NCBI RefSeq assembly: GCF_017312725.1
Contig: NZ_BOPO01000126.1
Location: 1-45,269 of the forward strand
Source: Actinocatenispora comari
GTDB taxonomy: Bacteria; Actinomycetota; Actinomycetes; Mycobacteriales; Micromonosporaceae
Direction of reading: 5' to 3'
Length of the DNA stretch: 45,269 nt
In this document: in pieces, positions 22,909 to 28,908 of the stretch
How the letters are laid out: each line of letters opens with the position of its first letter
How positions within the stretch are numbered: the first letter of the stretch is position 1
Program-made: the position numbers and the translations under genes
Notes under the pieces: generated by a model
What the model was told of the DNA's origin: nothing
The model's database searches: none
What the model saw: the letters and a program-made list of their open reading frames with translations, nothing else

Positions 22909-23796
22909 TCAGGGCAGTCGGGTGGCGGCGAAGGCGAGTTGATGGTCCACATCGGACGGTCCGTGCTGCCGGATCGTCCAGTCGACCATGCGCAGGCTCA
23001 GGTGCGCCCAGTACCGGCGCAGCGTGGACGGCGGGATCGAGTCGAGCAGGGCGTCGAGTCGTTCGACCGCGTCCGGATCGACCGGCGGGTACCGCGGGTC
23101 GAGGGCCGTGCCCCAGGCGAGGTCGAACCGCAACGTGACCAGCCCGAACCGCCGATCACCCCGCGCCAACCCGTTGTACCCGTGCCAGTCGACGACGCCG
23201 GTGATCCCGCCCGCGTCGTCGACCAGGATGTTTCCCGGCGTGAGGTCGAGGTGCACCACGTCGTCGCCGGTCATCCGGTCGCCGCCGGTCGCGCCGACCG
23301 CACGGATCCGGGCCAGCAGCCGCCTGCTCCGGTCGTCGTACCGGGCGAGGCTGTCGTGCCGGCACAGCACCCGCCCGCCGATCCGGAGATGCAGGTCGGG
23401 GTTGGGCACCTCGGGATGCTCCGCGAGCAGCCCGACGAACCGCCGGGACAGCTCGTCGATCGCGTCGACGATGCCGCGCGTGATGTGCCGCGCCGGCTGG
23501 CCGGGGAGCCGTTCCTGCACCACGACGGTGCGCCCGCCGGTGACCGTGACCAGTTCGTACCGCGGCACCGGGATGCCGTTCGTGCGCATCAGGTCGAGGA
23601 TCCGGCCGATCCGCCGCAGCCGGTCGGGTGTACCGGGCGCCACGGTCAGGACGCCCGGCCGACCGTCCGGCCAGCGAACGTACGCGGCGCCACCGGAGTC
23701 GCCGTGCTCGGCCCGGGACAGCACGGTGAGCCCGACACCCGTGTCGGCGTTCAGCTGTTCCACCCACCGTTCCGCGTCCAGCCGCGGTACCGCCAT
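22909..23796 (-). CDS. Aminoglycoside phosphotransferase (APH)-family protein
   Basis: About 295 residues with a kinase-like fold. The catalytic loop is intact as VVHLDLTPGNILVDD (HxDxxxxN), followed by the metal-binding Asp in ITGVVDWHGYNGLARGDRR. ITRGIVDAIDELSRRFVGLL and WTIRQHG match the helical C-lobe. The nucleotide-loop end (LSRAEHGDSGGAAYVRWPDG) is Gly-rich as in APH enzymes. Members phosphorylate hydroxyls of aminoglycosides, macrolides or cellular metabolites. The substrate here is unknown, and a metabolic role is at least as likely as resistance. It is followed by a GNAT gene. Confidence 0.88.
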   Translation of the reverse strand: MAVPRLDAERWVEQLNADTGVGLTVLSRAEHGDSGGAAYVRWPDGRPGVLTVAPGTPDRLRRIGRILDLMRTNGIPVPRYELVTVTGGRTVVVQERLPGQPARHITRGIVDAIDELSRRFVGLLAEHPEVPNPDLHLRIGGRVLCRHDSLARYDDRSRRLLARIRAVGATGGDRMTGDDVVHLDLTPGNILVDDAGGITGVVDWHGYNGLARGDRRFGLVTLRFDLAWGTALDPRYPPVDPDAVERLDALLDSIPPSTLRRYWAHLSLRMVDWTIRQHGPSDVDHQLAFAATRLP

Positions 23797-23821
23797 CCCG
23801 GCACGGTACCGCCGCCAGCGG

Positions 23822-24400
23822 CTAGGAACCGGCGTACGGGAGGGGGCAGCGGGGGGTTGCGGCGCAGCTGGTGAGGTCGTCGCAGCCGGCGGCGACCGCC
23901 TCCCGCAGCGTGTCGCGGATCTCCGTCTGGTCGGCTATGCGCTGCTCGACCTCGGCCAGTTTGGTGGCGGCGAGCCGGTGCGGCCCGGCGTGCCGCCGCC
24001 CCACCGCAACGAGGTCGGCGATCTCGTCGAGCGTGAAGCCGAGACGCTGCGCCGACTTGATGGTGCGCAGCAACTGTACGGTCTCGGCCGGGTACTGCCG
24101 GTGCCCGCCCAGCGTCCGCGCCGGCTCGGCGACCAGCCCGCGGCGCTCGTAGTACCGCAGGGTCTGCTGGTTGACCCCGGCCGCCGCGGCAACCTCTCCG
24201 GACCGCAGCGTCTGCTGTTCGGAGCCGCCCCGCCCGAACCGCTGGCCCCGCTGATCGACGCCGGCCTGCCCGGACCGCGGGGTCTGCTCGTCGGAGCCGA
24301 CCCGCCCGGATCGCTCGGCCCGCTGGGCGATGCCGACCTGCCGGAGCTGCGGGGTCTGCTGGTGGACGCCGAGTTGCGTGAGTCGAAGCGGGCCGGTCAT
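23822..24400 (-). CDS. MerR-family metal-type regulator with N-terminal repeat expansion
   Basis: About 192 residues. The MerR helix-turn-helix begins only at about residue 66: LRSGEVAAAAGVNQQTLRYY, ERRGLVAEPARTLGGHRQYP and LRTIKSAQRLGFTLDEIADL. A dimerisation helix follows, and a C-terminal Cys-rich tail (GCDDLTSCAATPRCPLPYAG) resembles metal-binding loops of mercury/heavy-metal MerR proteins. Residues 9-68 are five degenerate 12-residue repeats that resemble the second helix of the HTH itself (consensus xxGVxQQTxRSG). Normal family members begin a few residues before LRSGEVA. The ATG at 24400 overlaps the stop of the upstream gene (ATGA), so translation is coupled. Confidence 0.88.
   Translation of the reverse strand: MTGPLRLTQLGVHQQTPQLRQVGIAQRAERSGRVGSDEQTPRSGQAGVDQRGQRFGRGGSEQQTLRSGEVAAAAGVNQQTLRYYERRGLVAEPARTLGGHRQYPAETVQLLRTIKSAQRLGFTLDEIADLVAVGRRHAGPHRLAATKLAEVEQRIADQTEIRDTLREAVAAGCDDLTSCAATPRCPLPYAGS
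24212..24382 (-). repeat. 36-bp (72-bp higher-order) tandem repeat inside the MerR gene
   Basis: On the plus strand, 72-bp units begin CTGCTGTTCGGAGCC at 24212 and CTGCTCGTCGGAGCC at 24284, and a partial third begins CTGCTGGTGGACGCC at 24356. Each 72-bp unit contains two related 36-bp halves. The period is a multiple of three, so the MerR frame is kept. The opposite strand is also open through the repeat (LLxGAxPPxxL pattern). Confidence 0.85.
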
Positions 24401-24744
24401 GCCCGTTCGCCCGCCATCGCTTCGGCGGCGCGGGCGGCGAGCGCGTCCAGCACCGGGACGTGCGCGGCCGGTACCTCGACGTCGAGAAGCAGCCGGGCGT
24501 CCGACATCCGCAGCGTGAAGTCGAAGAACGAGCAGCAGGAACTCTCCCGCATCGCGAGGTCGGCGAGCCGCGCCGCCACCGTCGAGGCCGGCTCGAACTC
24601 GACCCGTACCGCCGTCTCGGCCGACCGCTCGACGGACCGCCCGGACTCGGCGAACACGTCGTCGAACTCCGCCAGCCGCAACGGCTGGTCCACGGTCGGC
24701 AGCGTGCACGCGTCCGGTACCCACGTCATGACCCGGTCCTTCAT
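24397..24744 (-). CDS. Small Cys-pair protein paired with MerR regulator
   Basis: About 115 residues from ATG 24744; an ATG at 24729 is favoured by an AAGGA site 7 bp upstream. Sequence: VPDACTLPTVDQPLRLAEFD, then VAARLADLAMRESSCCSFFD with a conserved-looking Cys-Cys pair, and a C-terminal helix (AAHVPVLDALAARAAEAM). I recall homologues next to heavy-metal MerR genes in actinomycetes, which fits metal binding through the Cys pair; that is inference. It is the first gene of a two-gene unit with the MerR gene (ATGA overlap at 24397-24400), behind a MerR-type promoter. Confidence 0.78.
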   Translation of the reverse strand: MKDRVMTWVPDACTLPTVDQPLRLAEFDDVFAESGRSVERSAETAVRVEFEPASTVAARLADLAMRESSCCSFFDFTLRMSDARLLLDVEVPAAHVPVLDALAARAAEAMAGERA

Positions 24745-24751
24745 ACCTCGA

Positions 24752-24782
24752 CGGTAAACCCGTACCCAGGTACCGACTGCAA
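24752..24782 (-). promoter_or_regulatory. MerR-type promoter with 19-bp spacer and GTACC-TG-GGTAC dyad
   Basis: Reading the minus strand, TTGCAG (24782-24777) and TTACCG (24757-24752) are separated by exactly 19 bp. The inverted repeat GTACC-TG-GGTAC (24773-24762) is centred in that spacer. This is the architecture of MerR-activated promoters. Transcription would start about 7 bp downstream, next to the ATG at 24744, and the regulator is encoded by the second gene of the same transcript. Confidence 0.72.
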
Positions 24783-24823
24783 CCCGAGAACCGGACTGAT
24801 CTTCCGCCGGATAGGTTCCGAAG

Positions 24824-25026
24824 GTGCCGATCACCGGGACCACACGGACCGGCCTCGTCGTACTCCGGGGCAACTCGGGGTCCGGACTTCGCCACCGGTT
24901 CCGCTCGACTTCGTGGCTGAACAGATCGTCCCGGCCATCTGGTCCCTGGAACGGACCGTGGATGGGATCCTGGCCAGCGTCGCCCTGGGCCCGCCCCCGA
25001 TCGGCACCTCGGGCGCCCTGCTCTGA
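24824..25026 (+). pseudogene. Remnant of a P-loop kinase/ATPase gene
   Basis: From GTG 24824 the frame reads MPITGTTRTGLVVLRGNSGS, the start of a P-loop NTPase (usual form LRGNSGSGKS). The Lys-Ser of the Walker A motif is missing: the next codons give GLRHRF, and no kinase body follows. Another frame then carries DFVAEQIVPAIWSLERTV up to a stop at 25024-25026. I read this as a deleted and frameshifted relic. The functional gene of this type would be about 180-200 residues. Confidence 0.5.
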
Positions 25027-25049
25027 GCACCCGCGGCCCGCATTCGGAC

Positions 25050-25673
25050 ATGATGTACCCGGCTAACGTCGCACGGATGATCCCGACGCTGGCCGGTCTC
25101 ACGCTGGAACTGGTGCCGCACTGCGCTTCGGTACGTCCCGCCGACTGGCCCGGCGACCCCATCGCACGTCCTCTGGCGGAGACGGGACACCGGCAGGCTG
25201 TGGACCTGGCCAGCAGGATCGGAACGGACGTCGTGGCGATCTGGTCGAGTCCGATGCTGCGCTGCATCCAGACGGTCCGGCCCTTGGCGCGCGCCGCCGG
25301 GCTGTCCGTCGAGCAACTGCCGGAGCTCCGTGACACCCAGGACTTCGCCGAACCGCGTACCTGGAAACACGGCATCCTCGCGCCGGTCGCCGAACCGGTC
25401 GCCGGCGCCTGGGCCGCAGGTCGAGGTGTACGCGCCCTGCTGACCATCGCGGAGCACCACCCGGGCGGACGCGTGGTGGCCACATCCCACGGCGACCTGA
25501 TTCCGGTACTCCTGTCGACGCTCTGCGCGATCTACGCCGTACCACCGCCGAGCGCCACGCCCGACCGCGGCGGTTGGTGGAACCTCCACTTCACCCCCAC
25601 GGCCCTCACCATCACACCGCGCGCCCCACTCCTCGACGAGAAAAGGGACGGGCAGCAAGCTCGGTGTCCGTGA
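25050..25673 (+). CDS. Histidine-phosphatase-superfamily protein with altered RH motif
   Basis: About 207 residues. The branch-1 histidine phosphatase layout is visible: LELVPHCASVRPADW then ARPLAETGHRQAVDLASRIG, WSSPMLRCIQTVRPLARAAG, and VVATSHGDLIPVL with the second His. The usual first motif is (V/L)RHG; here the Arg before the catalytic His is Pro (VPHC), which would remove a phosphate-binding residue. SixA-like or phosphoglycerate-mutase-like folds remain the best assignment, with reduced or altered activity likely. ATGs at 25050, 25053 and 25077 are all possible starts. Its stop overlaps the next GTG (GTGA). Confidence 0.75.
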   Translation: MMYPANVARMIPTLAGLTLELVPHCASVRPADWPGDPIARPLAETGHRQAVDLASRIGTDVVAIWSSPMLRCIQTVRPLARAAGLSVEQLPELRDTQDFAEPRTWKHGILAPVAEPVAGAWAAGRGVRALLTIAEHHPGGRVVATSHGDLIPVLLSTLCAIYAVPPPSATPDRGGWWNLHFTPTALTITPRAPLLDEKRDGQQARCP

Positions 25674-26050
25674 GCTACGACCTGGCGGTCTGGGAAGGAG
25701 ACCAACCTGCCGACGGTGACGCGGCACAAGCAGCTTTCGAACGGCTGGCGGAGGCATACCTGGAGTTCGATGGTCAGGGGCACGCACCGAGAGACCGCAT
25801 CCGTACCTACGTCGAAGCGCTGGTCGCGCGGCATGGCGACCTCGCTGACACGGCATCGGCACCATGGGCGGTTGGCGATCTGATCACCGAGGTGCACGGG
25901 CCAATCGTCTGTCTACCCATCACTTCGGCTCACGCCGTTGCGATCTCCGCCGACGCTGCTCGACTCGCCTCTGAGATGAGCCTCGGGTGCTTCGATCTCC
26001 AGCAAGGTCGCACTCGTTCCGGCATCGGCAAGGCAGGGCCCACGGGCTGA
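25670..26050 (+). CDS. Conserved hypothetical protein, SYDLAVWEG type
   Basis: About 126 residues from GTG 25670, which overlaps the previous stop (GTGA); GTG 25664 is an alternative. SYDLAVWEGDQPADGDAAQA followed by AFERLAEAYLEF is a start I recognise from small Streptomyces-type hypothetical proteins. Further conserved-looking parts: RIRTYVEALVARHGDL, SAPWAVGDLITEVHGPIVCL and AISADAARLASEMSLGCFDL. No catalytic motif is seen. The local base composition is less GC-rich than the neighbours from here to about 26340. Confidence 0.65.
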   Translation: MSYDLAVWEGDQPADGDAAQAAFERLAEAYLEFDGQGHAPRDRIRTYVEALVARHGDLADTASAPWAVGDLITEVHGPIVCLPITSAHAVAISADAARLASEMSLGCFDLQQGRTRSGIGKAGPTG

Positions 26051-26374
26051 TCGTTCGACAAGCGCTCAGAACCGCCAACCGATGATGGCGAGGTCGAGGG
26101 ATCGTGGAGGCCAGCAGCCAGCGTCGACTCGTACAGCCAAGACAGCGGCATGGCGGGCCGTCGGCCAGCAACGGCGGTCACCGCATGCGATAGACCGACG
26201 CCGTCACACACCCGACCATGATCAGCATGGACCTTGCAAGACCAAGGTCGGCGTGCCCTCCGCGTGTCCCAAGGGCAGATGATCAAGCGGAATCACCGTC
26301 GTCCACAGGCACTCGCAACGCGGTTCATGAGCGCCTAGAGACCAAAAGGACCAGGCAAAACACCTGGTCCTTCG
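26051..26374. other. Gene-free region beside tRNA-Phe, lower GC
   Basis: I find no convincing gene in these 324 bases; open frames are short and lack coding character. The composition is less GC-rich than elsewhere and there are stops in all frames. Being next to the 3' end of tRNA-Phe, it is a place where integrative elements could insert, but I see no repeat of the tRNA 3' end and no integrase. It contains the tRNA-Phe terminator at its right end. Confidence 0.5.
26344..26372 (-). terminator. Intrinsic terminator of tRNA-Phe
   Basis: On the minus strand AAGGACCAGG pairs perfectly with CCTGGTCCTT around a 7-nt loop (26372-26346) and is followed by a further run of T. It starts 3 nt after the CCA end of tRNA-Phe. 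This is a textbook rho-independent terminator. Confidence 0.9.
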
Positions 26375-26451
26375 TGGTGGTCAGGGGCGGGGTCGAACCG
26401 CCGACCTTCCGCTTTTCAGGCGGACGCTCGTACCAACTGAGCTACCTGACC
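26375..26451 (-). tRNA. tRNA-Phe (anticodon GAA)
   Basis: Cloverleaf on the minus strand: acceptor GGTCAGG/CCTGACC, D-arm with TAGCTCAGTTGGTA, anticodon stem CCGCC-like around CTGAAAA giving anticodon GAA, and T-arm GGTTCGACC. The discriminator is A, and CCA is encoded (26377-26375). It is 77 nt with CCA. It charges phenylalanine for UUU/UUC codons. It is followed directly by a strong terminator. Confidence 0.97.
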
Positions 26452-26568
26452 GCAGCATGCTCGCCACATCGTACCCGCCCACCCCGTCGGCCTCCCACCC
26501 GGTTCCCGCACCCACCGAGAGCCCCGGCCCCACCACGCCCACACACCAGCCCGACGCACAGCCCCCGG

Positions 26569-26698
26569 GAACAAGCCGACAGCGAACGGCGACACGAGCT
26601 CAGGGGGGCCGGGGGGGCGAAGCCCCTCCGGCGAACAAGCCGACAGCGAACGGTGACACGAGCCCGGGGGGTGCCGGGGGGCGGAGCCCCCTCCGGCG
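26569..26698. repeat. Two tandem GC-rich repeats between tRNA-Phe and tRNA-Asp
   Basis: A unit of 64-66 bp starting GAACAAGCCGACAGCGAACG occurs at 26569-26632 and 26633-26698. Each copy contains a GGGGGG...CCCCC hairpin-forming segment (for example GGGGGGCGGAGCCCCC). A further hairpin CTGGGGGC-TGC-GCCCCCAG follows at about 26705-26723. The region between the tRNAs is non-coding and highly structured. Confidence 0.75.
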
Positions 26699-26728
26699 CG
26701 GGGTCTGGGGGCTGCGCCCCCAGAAAAC

Positions 26729-26771
26729 ACCAAGCCGGCGCACGTTCGCGCTTTCCGCGAACATGCGCCGG
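26729..26771 (-). terminator. Terminator after tRNA-Glu/tRNA-Asp
   Basis: On the minus strand the segments 26771-26756 and 26750-26735 form a 16-bp stem with a 5-nt loop. The single C/A mismatch on the plus strand becomes a G-U pair on the minus strand. It is followed by TTGGTGTTTTC, a fair T-rich tail. It starts 8 nt after tRNA-Asp and so most likely ends the tRNA-Glu-tRNA-Asp transcript. Confidence 0.75.
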
Positions 26772-26779
26772 CCAGTCGG

Positions 26780-26853
26780 CGGTCCCGACGGGACTTGAAC
26801 CCGCGACCTCCGCCTTGACAGGGCGGCGAGCACTCCAACTGCTCCACGGGACC
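26780..26853 (-). tRNA. tRNA-Asp (anticodon GTC)
   Basis: Minus-strand cloverleaf: acceptor GGTCCCG/CGGGACC, D-loop GGAGCAGTTGGAGTGCTC, anticodon loop CTGTCAA giving GTC, T-arm GCGGGTTCAAGTCCCGT. Length 74 nt, discriminator G, CCA not encoded. It lies 20 bp downstream of tRNA-Glu in the order typical of actinobacteria. Confidence 0.97.
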
Positions 26854-26873
26854 TGGTCCGGAAGACCCGGTCG

Positions 26874-26946
26874 TGCCCCCAACGGGATTCGAACCCGTGC
26901 TACCGCCTTGAAAGGGCGGCGTCCTGGGCCACTAGACGATGAGGGC
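26874..26946 (-). tRNA. tRNA-Glu (anticodon TTC)
   Basis: Minus-strand cloverleaf: acceptor GCCCTCA/TGGGGGC with one G-U pair, D-arm TCGTCTAGTGGCCCAGGACG, anticodon loop CTTTCAA giving TTC, T-arm ACGGGTTCGAATCCCGT. Length 73 nt, discriminator A, CCA not encoded. It is the first gene of the Glu-Asp-Phe cluster. Confidence 0.96.
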
Positions 26947-27094
26947 GCTTGGCTGTTGCTGAACCATGATGGCAGAACCACCACGGCACCTTGCAACCGG
27001 TCCCAGCACCTCCGCCGGCCTGCCGTTGGAAGCGACGCAAGCATACGTGACGCCGCCCCACCGTCCAAATCCGATCCCCGACACCCGCAAACCG

Positions 27095-27185
27095 AGGGCG
27101 TGTCTGCATAGCCAGCGACCCGGATAGCCAGCCACCCGGCTGCGCCGGGCCCGTTTGCCCGGGCGGAGTCATGAAGACACGCCCT
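27095..27185. mobile_element. 91-bp MITE-like element with 15-bp terminal inverted repeats
   Basis: AGGGCGTGTCTGCAT (27095-27109) and ATGAAGACACGCCCT (27171-27185) are inverted repeats matching at 14 of 15 positions. The interior holds two ATAGCCAGC-type repeats and short GC hairpins and codes for nothing visible. The ends resemble those of small inverted-repeat elements or IS remnants in actinomycetes, from memory. I do not see a clear target duplication. The right end includes bases of the stop codon of the deacetylase gene. Confidence 0.5.
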
Positions 27186-27969
27186 AGAGCCGAATCAGGT
27201 CGTACCGGCGGGAAAGGTACGGCAGCAGGGTGCGCAGCGCGGCGTACGTGTGGGAGCGGTCGCCGCCGCCGTCGTGCATCAGCACGATCGACCCGTGTCC
27301 GGTGTTGGATTTCACGTTCGCGACGATCGAACTGGCCGGCGGGCGCTTCCAGTCGGAGGGGTCGACGGACCAGTCGAGCGGCGCCATGCCGAGCTGACGG
27401 GACACCCGGACGATGCGCTTCGACCAGTTCCCGCCGGGCTGCCGGTAGTAACGCACGGTGGCGCCGGGCGCGGCCTTCCGGATGGCCTTGTCGGTCCGGG
27501 TCAGCTCGGACCGGATGTACGTGGTGGAGCGCTGGTACATGAACTCGTCGTGGTCCCAGGAGTGGTTGCACAGGGTGTGGCCGCCGGCGACGATCCGGGC
27601 GACGAGCTTCGGGTACTCCTTGACCTGCTCGCCGATCAGGCAGAACGTCGCGTGCAGGTGGTAGCGCTTCAGCAACGCGAGCACCTTCGGCGTCCACACC
27701 GGGCTGGGGCCGTCGTCGAAGGTGAGCGCGACCGCGGAGGTCCCGGTGGTGCGCAGCGACCCGCTGGGGCCGTCGCCGCCGCCGGGCAGCGCCGTCGATC
27801 TGACCAGCTCGGCCTGCACGCTCGGTGACGGGCTCGCGGTCGGCGACGGCGAGTGCGACCGGGGCCGGGCGGCGGCCGGCCCACCGGCCCGCGCGGGTGC
27901 GCTTCCGCATCCCGCGGGCAGCAGCGTCAGCCCCAGCGCCGCCACCACCAATCGCCAACGGTGCCGCAT
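27184..27969 (-). CDS. Polysaccharide deacetylase lipoprotein (NodB homology domain)
   Basis: About 261 residues. The N-terminus has a lipoprotein signal with lipobox LLPAGCGS, so it is exported and anchored outside the membrane. A Ser/Pro linker precedes a NodB/CE4 domain: ALTFDDGPSPVWTPKVLALL carries the catalytic Asp-Asp motif 1, AGGHTLCNHSWDHDEFM carries the metal-binding HSxxH motif 2, YYRQPGGNWSKRI is motif 3, and IVLMHDGGGDRS is the C-terminal His motif. All key residues are present. It probably removes acetyl groups from peptidoglycan or another N-acetylated polymer. ATG 27969 was taken; GTG 27978 is possible. The TAG stop is supplied by the right end of a small inverted-repeat element. 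Confidence 0.92.
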   Translation of the reverse strand: MRHRWRLVVAALGLTLLPAGCGSAPARAGGPAAARPRSHSPSPTASPSPSVQAELVRSTALPGGGDGPSGSLRTTGTSAVALTFDDGPSPVWTPKVLALLKRYHLHATFCLIGEQVKEYPKLVARIVAGGHTLCNHSWDHDEFMYQRSTTYIRSELTRTDKAIRKAAPGATVRYYRQPGGNWSKRIVRVSRQLGMAPLDWSVDPSDWKRPPASSIVANVKSNTGHGSIVLMHDGGGDRSHTYAALRTLLPYLSRRYDLIRL

Positions 27970-28216
27970 CTGCCCCACCCCGTCCGGTTAGCCATCCCCG
28001 GGGTCAGGTTAGAACGCGTCGGCACGCGACCGACGTGCCGGAATGTTTGGCTGCTGGCACGCCGGATGCGTCGTGTGGCAGGGAAACCGCGCAGCGTCAG
28101 CAGCGCCCGCGACGCACGCCGGACGACGCGGGGGTACTCGGGTGGCCAGCGCCTCAGGTGTTCCGCACCTCAGCCGCGCGCCGCCGCGGGGGTACGGCGC
28201 GGCCGGAGTGCCGGGC

Positions 28217-28759
28217 TCAGGTGTTGAGGACGGCGGGTTCAGCGAGGTGCAGGACGCCGGGCAGCCACGGCGTGTACGAGTCGGGGTCGGCCTCGACGGC
28301 CGCCCGCAGTTCCGGCAGCGGCACCCAGCGCCACTGCCCCACCTCGGCCGGGTCCGGCTCCGGGGTCGCGCCGTCGACGTAGCCGACGAGGACGTGGTCG
28401 TGCTCGTCCTCGACCCGGTTGGTGGCGGCGTCCTCGGCCCGGTAGTCGAACTCGCCGACCTCGTGCAGCTCGACCCCGGTGACGCCCATCTCCTCGGCGA
28501 GCCGCTGCGCCGCCGACGCGGCCAGGTCGCCGTTCGGTGCCGGATGGCCGCAGCAGGTGTTCGACCAGCGCAGCGGGAACCGGGTCTTCGCCGCGGCGCG
28601 GCGCTGCAGCAGCACCCCGTCCGGCCCGGCGAGCAGTACCGAGTAGGCGCGGTGATGCCGGCCGGGCAGGGTGTGCGCCTCGGCCACGGTGCACGTGCCG
28701 ATCGCCCGGCCTGCCGCGTCGACCAGTTCGACGGGGTGTACTTCCCGGTTTTCCGGCAT
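28217..28759 (-). CDS. idi: Isopentenyl-diphosphate delta-isomerase, type I
   Basis: About 180 residues of the Nudix-fold type I isomerase, which interconverts IPP and DMAPP. The catalytic Cys lies in RWSNTCCGHPAPNGDL and the catalytic Glu in ATNRVEDEHDHVLVG, and the Nudix-like segment AAQRLAEEMGVTGVELHEVG is intact. Start ATG 28759. It is divergent from the phytoene/squalene synthase gene at 28909, so both probably serve isoprenoid or carotenoid synthesis. Genes for the prenyl synthase and desaturase are not in the window. Confidence 0.95.
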   Translation of the reverse strand: MPENREVHPVELVDAAGRAIGTCTVAEAHTLPGRHHRAYSVLLAGPDGVLLQRRAAAKTRFPLRWSNTCCGHPAPNGDLAASAAQRLAEEMGVTGVELHEVGEFDYRAEDAATNRVEDEHDHVLVGYVDGATPEPDPAEVGQWRWVPLPELRAAVEADPDSYTPWLPGVLHLAEPAVLNT

Positions 28760-28908
28760 GCTCGCTCCCGGCTCGTCGCGCGGCGCGCCGGGCCCGGCCC
28801 GACGCCTGGTACCGGAGGCGACGTTACCGCCCGCGCCGGGCCGGGGGCCGCAACACCGATCCGGCGGGTACGTGAGAATCGTCGGGGGCGACGGGAGGGC
28901 CGGGCGAG

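Noticed and set aside
20074-24400. Aminoglycoside-resistance island (AadA-like, GNAT and APH genes together)
   Set aside because: The genes are on different strands with separate promoters and only family-level similarity; environmental actinomycetes carry many such transferases without resistance roles, and no mobility gene is present.
22988-24757. Long plus-strand open frame through the MerR and phosphotransferase genes
   Set aside because: The phosphotransferase and MerR genes on the minus strand have complete motifs. The regular LLxGAxPP pattern on the plus strand is the reverse reading of the MerR repeat.
26051-26340. Possible integrated element next to tRNA-Phe
   Set aside because: No integrase, no repeat of the tRNA 3' end and no flanking direct repeat can be seen; only lower GC.
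26705-26727. CTGGGGGC hairpin followed by AAAA near the tRNAs as a terminator
   Set aside because: For the tRNA strand the A/T run lies before the hairpin, not after it, so it does not have terminator polarity; the 26735-26771 hairpin fits better.
28152-28224. Direct repeat CTCAGGTGTT near the idi stop codon
   Set aside because: A 10-bp match with GC-rich context is likely by chance and the first copy has no gene remnant around it.
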